This document shows, in pieces, positions 16,089-24,056 of a stretch of 34,458 nt of DNA. The notes below the pieces were generated by a model. The model did no database searches. It was not told the DNA's origin and was given only the letters and a program-made list of their open reading frames with translations. Where the stretch lies: positions 1 through 34,458 of the forward strand of contig CACZWQ010000009.1 in NCBI GenBank assembly GCA_902784855.1, given 5' to 3'. How positions within the stretch are numbered: the stretch's first letter is position 1; each line of letters starts with the position of its first letter. The position numbers and the translations under genes were made by a program. Source of the DNA: an uncultured Ruminococcus sp. (GTDB lineage Bacteria; Bacillota; Clostridia; Oscillospirales; Acutalibacteraceae).

Positions 16089-17528
16089 ATGGCTGAAAAC
16101 AAAAAAATGGTCGAGGCGATCACGAGCCGCGACGTTGATTTCGCAAAATGGTACACCGATATCGTGAAAAAAGCGGAGCTGGTCGACTATTCCGGCGTCA
16201 AGGGCTGCATGGTCATCCGTCCCTACGGCTATGCCATCTGGGAGCTGATCCAGGCGGACTTGGACAGACGCTTCAAGGAGACGGGTCACGAGAACGTCTA
16301 TATGCCGATGTTCATCCCCGAGAGCCTGCTCCAGCGTGAAAAAGACCATGTCGCGGGCTTCGCGCCCGAGTGCGCATGGGTCACTGTCGGCGGTCAGGAA
16401 AAGCTCGCCGAGCGTCTGGCTGTGCGCCCCACCTCCGAGACCCTGTTCTGCGAACACTACAAGAAGGTCATCAAGACCTACCGCGACCTGCCCAAGCTCT
16501 ACAACCAGTGGTGCAGCGTCGTTCGATGGGAAAAGACCACCCGCCCGTTCCTGCGCACCTCCGAGTTCCTCTGGCAGGAGGGCCATACCATGCACGAGAC
16601 CGCCGAGGAAGCGCAGGAGGAGACCCTGCGCATGCTGCACGTCTACAGCGACTTCTACCGCGAGACCATGGCGATCCCCGCCGTCACCGGCAGAAAGACC
16701 GAGAAGGAAAAATTCGCGGGCGCCGAGGCGACCTATACCATCGAGCCGATGATGCACAACGGCGTCGCGCTGCAGGGTGGCACCTCGCATTATTTCGGCG
16801 ACGGCTTTGCCAAGAGCTTCGGCATCACCTTTGCGGGCAAGGACAATAAGATGCACTATCCGCACCAGACCTCATGGGGCGTTTCCACTCGCATGATCGG
16901 TGCGCTCATCATGGTGCACAGCGACGACGACGGGCTCGTCCTGCCGCCGAAGATTGCGCCCATCCAGGTGGCGATCATCCCCGTTGCCCAGCACAAGGCG
17001 GGCGTGCTCGACAAGGCATACGCCCTCAAGCAGGAGCTTGCCGCGCGCTTCCGTGTCAAGCTGGATGATTCCGACCACGCGCCCGGCTGGAAATTCGCCG
17101 AGTATGAGATGAAGGGCGTGCCCGTCCGCGTGGAGATCGGACCCAAGGATATCGAGAAAAATCAGTGCGTCGTCGTTCGCCGCGATACCAGAGAAAAGGC
17201 GTTCGTGCCCCTCGACGAGCTGAGCGCGTTCATCACCGAGCTGATGGTCAAAATTCACGACGACATGTATCAGCGCGCGTTGGAAAACACCAATCAAAAA
17301 ACCTATACCGCCGTCTCCTATGACGAATTCCTCGACACCGCCGCCAATAAGCCCGGCTTTATCAAGGCGATGTGGTGCGGCGACAGCGCCTGTGAGGATA
17401 AGATCAAGGACGAGACCGGCGGCGTCAAGAGCCGCTGCATCCCCTTCGAGGAGGAGCAACTCAGCGACGTCTGCGTCTGCTGCGGCAGACCCGCCCGGCA
17501 CATGGTATACTGGGGCAAGCAGTATTAA
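16089..17528 (+). CDS. proS: Prolyl-tRNA synthetase, short (archaeal/eukaryotic-like) type
   Basis: 479 aa. Class II motifs are present: FIPESLL and the RPTSE segment near 115, then [20 protein letters not shown] (motif 2), and [13 protein letters not shown] with [19 protein letters not shown] (motif 3). The length, the missing editing (INS) insertion and the C-terminal extension ending in tyrosine (cysteines CGDSAC, RCIPF and CVCCGR, a zinc-site-like set, then YWGKQY) mark the archaeal/eukaryotic-like ProRS form, which also occurs in many Clostridia and Bacteroidetes. It charges tRNA-Pro in the cytoplasm. A strong CGGAGGT precedes the ATG. Confidence 0.96.
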   Translation: MAENKKMVEAITSRDVDFAKWYTDIVKKAELVDYSGVKGCMVIRPYGYAIWELIQADLDRRFKETGHENVYMPMFIPESLLQREKDHVAGFAPECAWVTVGGQEKLAERLAVRPTSETLFCEHYKKVIKTYRDLPKLYNQWCSVVRWEKTTRPFLRTSEFLWQEGHTMHETAEEAQEETLRMLHVYSDFYRETMAIPAVTGRKTEKEKFAGAEATYTIEPMMHNGVALQGGTSHYFGDGFAKSFGITFAGKDNKMHYPHQTSWGVSTRMIGALIMVHSDDDGLVLPPKIAPIQVAIIPVAQHKAGVLDKAYALKQELAARFRVKLDDSDHAPGWKFAEYEMKGVPVRVEIGPKDIEKNQCVVVRRDTREKAFVPLDELSAFITELMVKIHDDMYQRALENTNQKTYTAVSYDEFLDTAANKPGFIKAMWCGDSACEDKIKDETGGVKSRCIPFEEEQLSDVCVCCGRPARHMVYWGKQY

Positions 17529-17588
17529 TATATTTTAGAAAGCTGCGCGAGGGAGCGCAGCGATCCATTCGATAACGGAGGTGAGATC

Positions 17589-18542
17589 ATGCCGATCAAA
17601 GTTCAAAGCAATTTGCCCGCGATCAAGGTGTTGGAGAGTGAGAATATCTTTGTCATGCCCGACGAGGTCGCCCTGAAGCAGGATATCCGTCCGCTGAAGA
17701 TCCTGATCCTCAACCTCATGCCGACGAAAATCGCAACCGAGACCCAGCTTTTGCGTCTGCTGGGCAACAGCCCCCTGCAGGTGGATATCGAGCTTTTGCA
17801 GACGGCGACACATACCTCCAAGAACACCTCGCCGCACCACCTCACGACCTTCTACAAGACCTTCGATCAGGTCAGGAACGACAATTTCGACGGTCTGATC
17901 ATCACGGGCGCGCCCGTAGAGCAGATTCCCTTTGAGGAGGTCGACTACTGGGACGAGCTGTGTGAGATCATGGACTGGGCAGACCGAAACGTCTATTCCA
18001 CCTTCCATATCTGCTGGGGCGCGCAGGCGGGGCTTTATCACCACTACGGCATCCAAAAATATCAGTTTGACAAGAAGCTCAGCGGCGTGTATACCCATAA
18101 GGTGCTCAAGCCCAACCACCCGCTCATGCGCGGCTTTGACGATACCTTCCAGATCCCGCACTCCCGCTATACGGGCGTCCGCGAGGAGGATATCCGCCGG
18201 CAGATGGGGCTGGAGATCCTTGCCGTTTCCGAGCAGGCGGGACCGTCGGTCATCTGCAACCGCTCGGGCAGACAGGTGTTTATCACGGGTCACGCCGAAT
18301 ATGACCGCGACACCCTCGCCAATGAGTATTTCCGCGACCTCAGCAGGGGCTTGGACATCGAGATCCCGCAAAACTATTTTCCCGATGACGACGCGTCGCT
18401 CACGCCGCCGATGGTCTGGCGCAGCAACGCGACCCTGCTCTACACCAACTGGCTGAACTATTTCGTCTATCAGGCGACGCCCTATGACCTGAGCACCCTG
18501 CGCACCATGTACGGGAAAAATGTCTTTCAAGACTGTCTCTGA
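17589..18542 (+). CDS. metA: Homoserine O-acetyltransferase (MetA family)
   Basis: 317 aa, full length. In family numbering, Cys142 (FHICWGAQ) is the acyl-accepting nucleophile, Lys163 lies in DKKLSG, and His235/Glu237 are in TGHAEYD; all are present at exactly these positions. Residue 111 is Glu (TGAPVEQ); Glu at 111 is known to favour acetyl-CoA, whereas Gly favours succinyl-CoA, so O-acetylation of homoserine is predicted. This activates homoserine for methionine synthesis. ACGGAGGTGAG precedes the ATG. It starts 60 bp after proS with no promoter or SAM riboswitch in between, so co-transcription with proS is likely. Confidence 0.96.
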   Translation: MPIKVQSNLPAIKVLESENIFVMPDEVALKQDIRPLKILILNLMPTKIATETQLLRLLGNSPLQVDIELLQTATHTSKNTSPHHLTTFYKTFDQVRNDNFDGLIITGAPVEQIPFEEVDYWDELCEIMDWADRNVYSTFHICWGAQAGLYHHYGIQKYQFDKKLSGVYTHKVLKPNHPLMRGFDDTFQIPHSRYTGVREEDIRRQMGLEILAVSEQAGPSVICNRSGRQVFITGHAEYDRDTLANEYFRDLSRGLDIEIPQNYFPDDDASLTPPMVWRSNATLLYTNWLNYFVYQATPYDLSTLRTMYGKNVFQDCL

Positions 18543-18572
18543 CATGCGTGCCGCACCCAAAGGAGACAGGGA

Positions 18573-21200
18573 ATGAAACCGCACCTTTTCCGTTTGTTCT
18601 CTCTGCTGCTCGCGGCGGTCATGCTGACCGCTTTCGCGCTTCCGGTCTCCGCCGCGAACGCCGCGGCGCAGCAGAGCCATATCACCGAGATCACCGTCAC
18701 CAAAGCCGAGATCCTGCGCAAGGGCGCGTTCAAGGCGATTCAGGCGGCGCTCAATTCCGCGCACTACGGCGCGACCAAGGACAATATCTACCGGATCACC
18801 GTTGAGGCGGGCAGCTATAACCTGCGCTCGGTGCTCCATATCTACAGCAACACGACGCTCTCGCTCCGGAACGTCACCCTTGTCCGTGACAGGGAGGCGA
18901 TGGCGAACATGATCCGCACGGGCGACGACACCCCGCCCGACAGCGGCGATTCCGGCTATACCGGCAACGTCAACATCGCTGTCGAGGGCGGTATCCTCGA
19001 CGGCAACGGCACCTCCAACACCATGGTCAAGGTCACGCACGCCTCCCGGTTCCGCATGACGGGAACCCAGCTGTGCAACCTCAAAAACGCCCATATGATG
19101 GAGGTCGCGGCGGTCGACGGCCTTGACCTGCGCAGCTGCACCTTCAAGGATCAGACGCTTGCGGTCGGCGACGTCGGCTACGAGGCGATCCAGCTCGACA
19201 TCCCCAAGGACGGGCATATCATCGGCTGCCGCTCCGAGGCGCTGGCGGTGCGCAACGTCCATATCGAGGGCTGCTTTTTTACCAATTGCCCGCGCGGCAT
19301 CGGCTCGCACACCCAGATCCTCAACCTGCCGATGGAGAACATCGTCATCACCAATAACACCTTCCGCCAAATGACCAGCGCCGCCATTCAGGGCGAGAAC
19401 TGGAAAAACGTCCGCATCACCAACAACCGCATCGAAAACACCCCGCGTGCGATCGCGATCTATTCCATCCTCGGCAAGGCAGAGGGCGGCTTTCGCGCGA
19501 GCGTTCTTTCGCGCGAGGGCGGCATCAAAACCAAGGTGTCCGACAGCTATCAAAAGCCCTACAACGCCGACATTCAGATCCGCGGCAACCGGATCACCGA
19601 CTGCGGCTCGGTGCGGGACGTCTACGCGTCCTATGACCCGCTGGCGATCCTGATCGCGGGAAAGACCCTGAAATCGGCGGTCAAGCGGAATCCCGACGGC
19701 AGCGGCGGCTATCCGAAGGGAAATTATTACATCAACGGCGTGACCGTCAGCGGCAATTCCATCACCACGGCGGGACACGGCGTCTATCTGGAGAACGTCC
19801 GCAATGCCGCCGTCGACAACAACAGCATCAAGAGCACGAAGAACAAGCTCACCAATAAAACCGCCTGCCCGATCACGGGGCTTTCGGTCAACTTCAACTC
19901 CGTCAGCGGCAACACCATCTCGGCGTCCTCGTTCCACGGTATCGAGCTGGCAAAGTCCGCGATCAAAAAGATTACCGGCAACACCGTCAGCGGCGTCGCG
20001 CAGGACGGCATCATCCTCGAGGCTGTCTCGAAGGTAACGGGCAAGATCTCGGGCAACACCGTCACCAAGGCGAAGCGCTACGGGCTGAACCTGCGCCCCA
20101 AATGTGCGGGCGGCGACGTATCGGGTAACATTATCTACAACTGCGGCAAGGCGAGCATCGCGTGGGACACCGCCTATACCAAGCTCGGCAGCAACTACTA
20201 CTCCATCGCCGAGATCGCCTCGCTCTCGCTCGATTCGCAGTCGATCACCCTCGGCACCGACGAGAAGATCACGCTCACGCCCTCGTATAAGCCGGTCAAT
20301 GTCATCAAGCAATTCAATTGGTCGACTGCCGACCCGCAGGTCGTGACTGTCAACGGCAGCGGCGTCGTCACGGCGCGCGGCTACGGCGAGACCGACGTCA
20401 CGGTCAGCGCCCCCAACGGCAAGACGGCATCCTGTCACTTCAAGGTCATGCCCGCGCCGCGCTCGGTCAAGCTCAATGCCACCATGCTGGTCATCGGCGC
20501 CGGCGAGACCTATGACCTCGACAGCAAGCTGCCCGAGGGAACGGTGTCATACAGCATCACCTACACGTCCAACAACCCCGACGCGGTCAAGGTCAACAGC
20601 CGGGACGGCATGGTCACGGGCGTCGCGCCCGGCACCGCCACGGTGGTCTGCAAGACCTACAACGGCAAACACGCGGCGTGCAACGTCATTGTCAGACAGG
20701 CGCCGTATGATATCTGGTTCGATGAGCGCACGCTCACCCTCGGCACGGGCGAGACCTGCCCGATGCGCGTTCAATTGCCCGAGGGCAGCGCCGCGCAGCA
20801 TTTTGACTATCAATCGGATGACGAAGACGTCGTCACGGTCGATGAAAACGGCATCCTGACGGCGCACGGCACGGGAGAGGCAGTCGTCAGCGCGACGGCG
20901 TTCAACGGCACCAAGGCGCTGTGCTATGTCACGGTCAAAAATGCTCCCGCCTCGGTCGGCTTTGCCGAGCGCAGCTATTCGCTGCAGGTGGGCGATACCT
21001 TGCAGCCCACGGTCATCTTTGACGAGGACAGCGCTTCGCATGCGCTGCAATTCCAGTCGAGCGACCCCGATATCTGCCGCGTCGACAGGGATACGGGCGA
21101 GCTGACCGCCCGCAAGCCCGGCACCGTCACCATCACCGTCAAGACCTACAACCGCGTATTCGGCTCATGCGAAGTCATCACCCGCGTGCCGCGAGCGTGA
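18573..21200 (+). CDS. Secreted right-handed beta-helix protein with four Big_2-type Ig repeats
   Basis: 875 aa. A clear signal peptide (positive start MKPHLFR, hydrophobic core to about 23, predicted cut after VSA at 27) precedes a region of about 45-545 with short repeated strands typical of parallel beta-helix/pectate-lyase-like folds (GNTVSGV, GNSITTAG, NNRIENTP, GNTFR-like units). Residues about 548-875 are four repeats of about 80 aa in the Big_2/BID_2 style, each with an opening like SLDSQSITLGTDEKI, a mid VVTVN/DENG segment and a closing G-x-V-x-V-T strand. No sortase motif, dockerin or S-layer module is visible. A surface polysaccharide-binding or lyase role is possible; no catalytic residues can be assigned. 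AAGGAG precedes ATG. The TGA stop lies in a dispersed repeat. Confidence 0.87.
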   Translation: MKPHLFRLFSLLLAAVMLTAFALPVSAANAAAQQSHITEITVTKAEILRKGAFKAIQAALNSAHYGATKDNIYRITVEAGSYNLRSVLHIYSNTTLSLRNVTLVRDREAMANMIRTGDDTPPDSGDSGYTGNVNIAVEGGILDGNGTSNTMVKVTHASRFRMTGTQLCNLKNAHMMEVAAVDGLDLRSCTFKDQTLAVGDVGYEAIQLDIPKDGHIIGCRSEALAVRNVHIEGCFFTNCPRGIGSHTQILNLPMENIVITNNTFRQMTSAAIQGENWKNVRITNNRIENTPRAIAIYSILGKAEGGFRASVLSREGGIKTKVSDSYQKPYNADIQIRGNRITDCGSVRDVYASYDPLAILIAGKTLKSAVKRNPDGSGGYPKGNYYINGVTVSGNSITTAGHGVYLENVRNAAVDNNSIKSTKNKLTNKTACPITGLSVNFNSVSGNTISASSFHGIELAKSAIKKITGNTVSGVAQDGIILEAVSKVTGKISGNTVTKAKRYGLNLRPKCAGGDVSGNIIYNCGKASIAWDTAYTKLGSNYYSIAEIASLSLDSQSITLGTDEKITLTPSYKPVNVIKQFNWSTADPQVVTVNGSGVVTARGYGETDVTVSAPNGKTASCHFKVMPAPRSVKLNATMLVIGAGETYDLDSKLPEGTVSYSITYTSNNPDAVKVNSRDGMVTGVAPGTATVVCKTYNGKHAACNVIVRQAPYDIWFDERTLTLGTGETCPMRVQLPEGSAAQHFDYQSDDEDVVTVDENGILTAHGTGEAVVSATAFNGTKALCYVTVKNAPASVGFAERSYSLQVGDTLQPTVIFDEDSASHALQFQSSDPDICRVDRDTGELTARKPGTVTITVKTYNRVFGSCEVITRVPRA

Positions 21201-21475
21201 CGCTCGACCCGGTCCGCGCGTGAAAAGTTAAATAAAGCAATAACCTTTATAGCCCGCGTTATAACGTGGGCTATAATTTTTACCTTTTTGACAAACGTCT
21301 GTTGCGCGGAGAAAGCGCCCTTGGGCGCATGTCATCCTGAGCGGTGCCCGCAGGGCAAAACGCGCAGCGTTTAGTCGAAGGATCCCCCGAATGCCCCAAG
21401 GGCGCTTTCTCTGCGCTGCAAACAGTTGTGAGAAAGGTTAGGTATTTCGCCCGCGTTAAAGCGCGCGATCAGCAA
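21194..21475. repeat. Composite palindromic repeat region, including a copy of the MITE-like family
   Basis: This non-coding stretch starts in the last codons of the beta-helix gene with AGCGTGACGC. Positions 21211-21310 align without gaps to 32561-32660 at about 69 of 100 bases (counted by eye). The right half (about 21412-21475) is an inverted, diverged copy: in reverse complement, 21401-21439 matches 21281-21319 at about 30 of 39 positions. Between them, 17-bp perfect arms (21309-21325 and 21395-21411) bracket smaller hairpins (TGCCC-GCA-GGGCA, AAACGC-GCA-GCGTTT) and the motif GTCATCCTGAG...CGAAGGATC, which I recall as recurrent in bacterial intergenic repeats. No reading frame is present. 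Confidence 0.75.
21248..21281 (+). terminator. Terminator of the beta-helix gene, inside the repeat
   Basis: A 13-position stem with one G-T pair (21248-21260 with 21263-21275) is followed by a T-run (21277-21281) and more T-rich sequence. It is part of the dispersed repeat; in the 32.6-kb copy the hairpin is kept but the T-run is not. Confidence 0.75.
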
Positions 21476-21524
21476 AAATTTGTGAAATATATTGAGTCTT
21501 TCGAAAAAAACACGCGTTACCCCC

Positions 21525-21553
21525 TTGATTTTTTGAACGTAATCGTTTATAAT
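21525..21553 (+). promoter_or_regulatory. Sigma-A promoter for mraZ-rsmH
   Basis: TTGATT (21525-21530), 17-nt spacer, TATAAT (21548-21553). It is immediately followed by the phased repeats described in the next entry and is about 94 bp from the mraZ ATG. Confidence 0.82.
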
Positions 21554-21560
21554 GGTCTCA

Positions 21561-21598
21561 AAAGGTGTCATTTCGTGTCATATTGTGTGTTTTATGGG
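21561..21598 (+). promoter_or_regulatory. Putative MraZ-box array (phased direct repeats)
   Basis: GTGTCA at 21565, GTGTCA at 21575 and GTGTGT at 21585 recur at an exact 10-bp step, starting about 12 bp after the -10, with ATGGG at 21594 continuing the series. MraZ is known to repress its own operon by binding direct repeats of about 10-bp period near the promoter (TGGG-type in Escherichia coli, AAAGTG-type in Mycoplasma). Position and period fit; the exact motif is inferred. Confidence 0.6.
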
Positions 21599-21646
21599 CG
21601 AAATGGCACCGAAATTAATCTGAATTCTACTGACGGAGGTGGGCAA

Positions 21647-22066
21647 ATGTTCTCGGGCATGTCGAATCATTCGGTTGACGCCAAGGGCAGGATCGTTTTG
21701 CCCGCCAAATTCCGCGAGGAGCTGGGCGACAGCTTCATTATTGCGCGCGGCTTCGGCAACGCCTGCATCCAGGCGATGTCCAAGGCGCAGTTCGACGCGG
21801 TTTCCGAGAAAATACTTGCGCTTCCCGCCGACAAGGCGATGGCGCTGCAATACACCTTTACCGCCACGGCGGTGGAGGTCTCGCCCAATGCCTCGGGCAG
21901 GGTCATGCTTCCCCAGACCCTGCGCGCATTCGCGGGCATCGAGGACGACGCGCTCGTCATCGGCATGAACAACCGCATCGAGATCTGGAGTGCCGAGCGG
22001 TTTGACCGGTTCATTCAGTCCCAGCAGGATACCATCGCCGAGGCGCTCACGATGCTCAGACTCTAG
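21647..22066 (+). CDS. mraZ: Transcriptional regulator MraZ
   Basis: 139 aa from the ATG at 21647, with GGAGGT six bases upstream; a longer open frame upstream is non-coding. Two SpoVT/AbrB-like halves are visible, each with the MraZ hallmark: SVDAKGRIVLPAKFREELG near the start (DxKGR) and SPNASGRVMLPQTLRAFAG in the middle. MraZ forms ring-shaped oligomers that bind direct repeats at the dcw promoter and repress it. It heads the cluster and is 9 bp from rsmH. Confidence 0.96.
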   Translation: MFSGMSNHSVDAKGRIVLPAKFREELGDSFIIARGFGNACIQAMSKAQFDAVSEKILALPADKAMALQYTFTATAVEVSPNASGRVMLPQTLRAFAGIEDDALVIGMNNRIEIWSAERFDRFIQSQQDTIAEALTMLRL

Positions 22067-22075
22067 GAGGACGAC

Positions 22076-22999
22076 ATGGAATTTTCGCATATCCCCGTCC
22101 TTCTTCACGAGACGATCGAAGGACTCGCGATCAAAGAAAACGGCATATATGTCGACGGTACAGCGGGCGGCGGCGGACACAGCAGCGAGATTCTCAAGCA
22201 TCTGACAACGGGCAAGCTGATCTCCATCGATCAGGACCCCGACGCCATCTCCGCGCTGACCCAGCGGTTTAAAAATAACGAGAACGCCATCATCATCAAG
22301 GGCAACTTCGGCAACATGCGCGACCTGCTGGAGCTGCGCGGCGTGCGCCGAGTGGACGGCGTGCTGCTCGATATCGGCGTTTCCTCCCATCAGCTCGACA
22401 CCGTGTCGCGCGGGTTCTCCTTCCACGAGGACGCCCCGCTCGATATGCGCATGAGCCGCAGCGGCGTGACCGCCGAGGAGCTGGTCAACACCCTGCCCTA
22501 TGAGGAGCTGCGCCGCATCCTCGCCGAATACGGTGAGGAGCGTTATGCCGCTTCCATCGCCAAGGGCATCATCGCCGCGCGCGAGCAGCAGCCCGTCACC
22601 ACCACCCTGCAGCTCGCGGAGATCGTCAAGGCGAACGTGCCGCAGAAGGTGCGCCGCGACGGTCATCCCGCCAGAAAGACCTTTCAGGCGATCCGCATCG
22701 CCGTCAACGACGAGCTCAATGTGCTCAGCCGCGGCTTGGACGACGCCTTTAAGCTGCTCGGAAGAGGCGGCAGGCTGGCGGTCATCACCTTCCATTCGCT
22801 GGAGGACAGGATCGTCAAGCAGAAAATGGCGGAGTGGTGCCAAGGCTGCACATGCCCCAAGGATTTCCCCGTCTGCGTGTGCGGAAACAAGCCGAAGGCG
22901 CGCCTGATCAACAAAAAACCGGTTTGTGCAAATGAGACAGAATTGACCCTCAACCCCAGATCGAGGAGTGCAAAGTTGAGAATTTGCGAAAAAATTTAA
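22076..22999 (+). CDS. rsmH: 16S rRNA (cytosine1402-N4)-methyltransferase RsmH
   Basis: 307 aa, normal length. HIPVLLHETIEGL opens the family; DGTAGGGGHS is the SAM-binding loop, LLDIGVSSHQLD and RGFSFHEDAPLDMRM follow, and the C-terminal AVITFHSLEDRIVK and KPVCANETE are typical. RsmH (MraW) N4-methylates C1402 of 16S rRNA at the P site. AGGAGG precedes the ATG. It is the usual second gene of the dcw cluster. Confidence 0.98.
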   Translation: MEFSHIPVLLHETIEGLAIKENGIYVDGTAGGGGHSSEILKHLTTGKLISIDQDPDAISALTQRFKNNENAIIIKGNFGNMRDLLELRGVRRVDGVLLDIGVSSHQLDTVSRGFSFHEDAPLDMRMSRSGVTAEELVNTLPYEELRRILAEYGEERYAASIAKGIIAAREQQPVTTTLQLAEIVKANVPQKVRRDGHPARKTFQAIRIAVNDELNVLSRGLDDAFKLLGRGGRLAVITFHSLEDRIVKQKMAEWCQGCTCPKDFPVCVCGNKPKARLINKKPVCANETELTLNPRSRSAKLRICEKI

Positions 23000-23017
23000 A
23001 AAATTTCCTCCGGGCTA

Positions 23018-23046
23018 TGGACAAACGCTCGGTTTTGTAGTAAAAT
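23018..23046 (+). promoter_or_regulatory. Probable promoter for the ftsL-like gene
   Basis: TGGACA (23018-23023), 17-nt spacer, TAAAAT (23041-23046). It begins a 277-bp A/T-rich leader with no coding potential. Confidence 0.6.
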
Positions 23047-23055
23047 TATAACAAA

Positions 23056-23158
23056 GTTGTAAAGAATTTTACAACCACAATCGATTGTGTTTAAAAGTTC
23101 GTATTACCCAAAATATTCGATATATCGTCGTTTTCGTGAAAAAATCCGATAAAATCGG
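23056..23158. promoter_or_regulatory. Series of perfect palindromes in the ftsL leader
   Basis: Right after the probable promoter come GTTGTAAA/TTTACAAC (23056-23063 with 23068-23075), CACAATCGATTGTG (23076-23089), CGATATATCG (23118-23127) and CCGAT-AAA-ATCGG (23146-23158). The first two abut and would cover the transcription start. They look like regulator sites or nested mRNA hairpins; no known motif is recognised. The rest of 23000-23276 shows nothing else. Confidence 0.45.
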
Positions 23159-23276
23159 CGCTTTTGCGGGCGGCAAATTGTTAAAGATTTGAAACTTTTT
23201 TGCTTTATAGAAATATAAGGCAGCTTTTGTGTGTGTTTTATGAAAATTTTAGGATATAGTCGGAAAGGTGCATAAC

Positions 23277-23825
23277 ATGGCATATGAAAACCGTAATGCT
23301 GCCTATGACCTGAGCCTCTTTGATGAGGAGCTCAACTTTTCCGCCGCGGCGCCGAAGCGTCATCAGGACGACGAAGCGCAGCGACAGGGCAGAAAGAAAC
23401 ATCGACAACACCATCAGGTAGTCAGGCTGCCTGAGGAGGAACTGAATAAAATCAGGCGCCGCAGGCACAATCCCGTTCGCCTCGCGCTGGGCGCGGCAGG
23501 CGCGGCGGCAGTGACCTTTATCATCGGCGTCATCATCGTCGGTCAGGTTCAGCTCACCGAGCTGAATCAGCAGATCATCACGGCGGAACAGACTCTCGCC
23601 AATACCGAGAGCGTATACATCCAGAACCAGATGAAGGTAGAGGCGAGCCATTCTCATGCGGAGATCGAGAAGTACGCCACCGAGGTGCTGGGCATGACCA
23701 AGGCTTCCAACGCGCAGAAGGAGTTCGTCGCGCTGGAAAACAGCGACAAGGCGGAGGTTTCCGCGCAGCCGGAGAGCAACATCTTCGTGCAGTTCTTTGA
23801 GTCGCTGATGAATCTGTGGTCATAA
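23277..23825 (+). CDS. ftsL: FtsL-like septum formation protein
   Basis: 182 aa from ATG 23277, with GGAAAGG eight bases upstream. The topology is that of FtsL/DivIC: a charged cytoplasmic N-terminus (about 1-65, rich in Arg, His and Gln), one membrane helix (about 66-92, LALGAAGAAAVTFIIGVIIV), then an external coiled coil (QLTELNQQIITAEQTLANTE) and the usual YATEVLGMTKA motif. FtsL scaffolds the divisome with DivIC/FtsB and DivIB/FtsQ and helps activate FtsW-PBP. Sequence conservation is low, so the name rests on topology, motif and place between rsmH and the class B PBP. Confidence 0.85.
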   Translation: MAYENRNAAYDLSLFDEELNFSAAAPKRHQDDEAQRQGRKKHRQHHQVVRLPEEELNKIRRRRHNPVRLALGAAGAAAVTFIIGVIIVGQVQLTELNQQIITAEQTLANTESVYIQNQMKVEASHSHAEIEKYATEVLGMTKASNAQKEFVALENSDKAEVSAQPESNIFVQFFESLMNLWS

Positions 23826-23862
23826 AAATCGAGCGGAGACAATACATATAGGATAGAGAGGG

Positions 23863-23891
23863 AGAGTTAAGACAGTGTCTTGACTCTTTTT
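23863..23891 (+). terminator. Intrinsic terminator of the ftsL-like gene
   Basis: An 11-position stem with one G-T pair (23863-23873 with 23877-23887), 3-nt loop, then TTTTT. It separates ftsL from the PBP gene, unlike the continuous transcript of many dcw clusters. Confidence 0.8.
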
Positions 23892-23947
23892 CTGTAATAC
23901 GGATAAAAAACAGCGTTTGGATATCCGCGAATTGTGCGGGTTTTTCC

Positions 23948-23976
23948 TTGAAAAACACCATGCAATCTGTTATAAT
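23948..23976 (+). promoter_or_regulatory. Sigma-A promoter for the PBP-mraY/ftsW-murG-murA-divIB unit
   Basis: TTGAAA (23948-23953), 17-nt spacer, TATAAT (23971-23976). It is 81 bp from the PBP start; the leader contains TGATCGATCA and related short palindromes. Confidence 0.85.
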
Positions 23977-24056
23977 AAAATGATCGATCATGCATCCGGA
24001 TCAAAAAGGATCACAAACGGTTTTTCCGGCATCGATCTTGGAACGGAGGTAATTGT

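Noticed and set aside
17542..17561. Hairpin (GCTGCGC/GCGCAGC) between proS and metA as a terminator
   Set aside because: The stem is real, but no T-run follows and metA has no promoter of its own; it may be an mRNA structure only.
17535..20438. Very long minus-strand open frame (967 codons) opposite metA and the beta-helix gene
   Set aside because: It is an antisense frame created by GC-rich codon use; its product is low-complexity (Asp/Val/Gly/Arg-rich) and the plus-strand genes have ribosome sites, a signal peptide and family motifs.
21344..21646. Longer N-terminus for mraZ (open frame from 21344)
   Set aside because: The extra codons cover the repeat, the promoter and the phased boxes; the MraZ family start and the ribosome site are at 21647.
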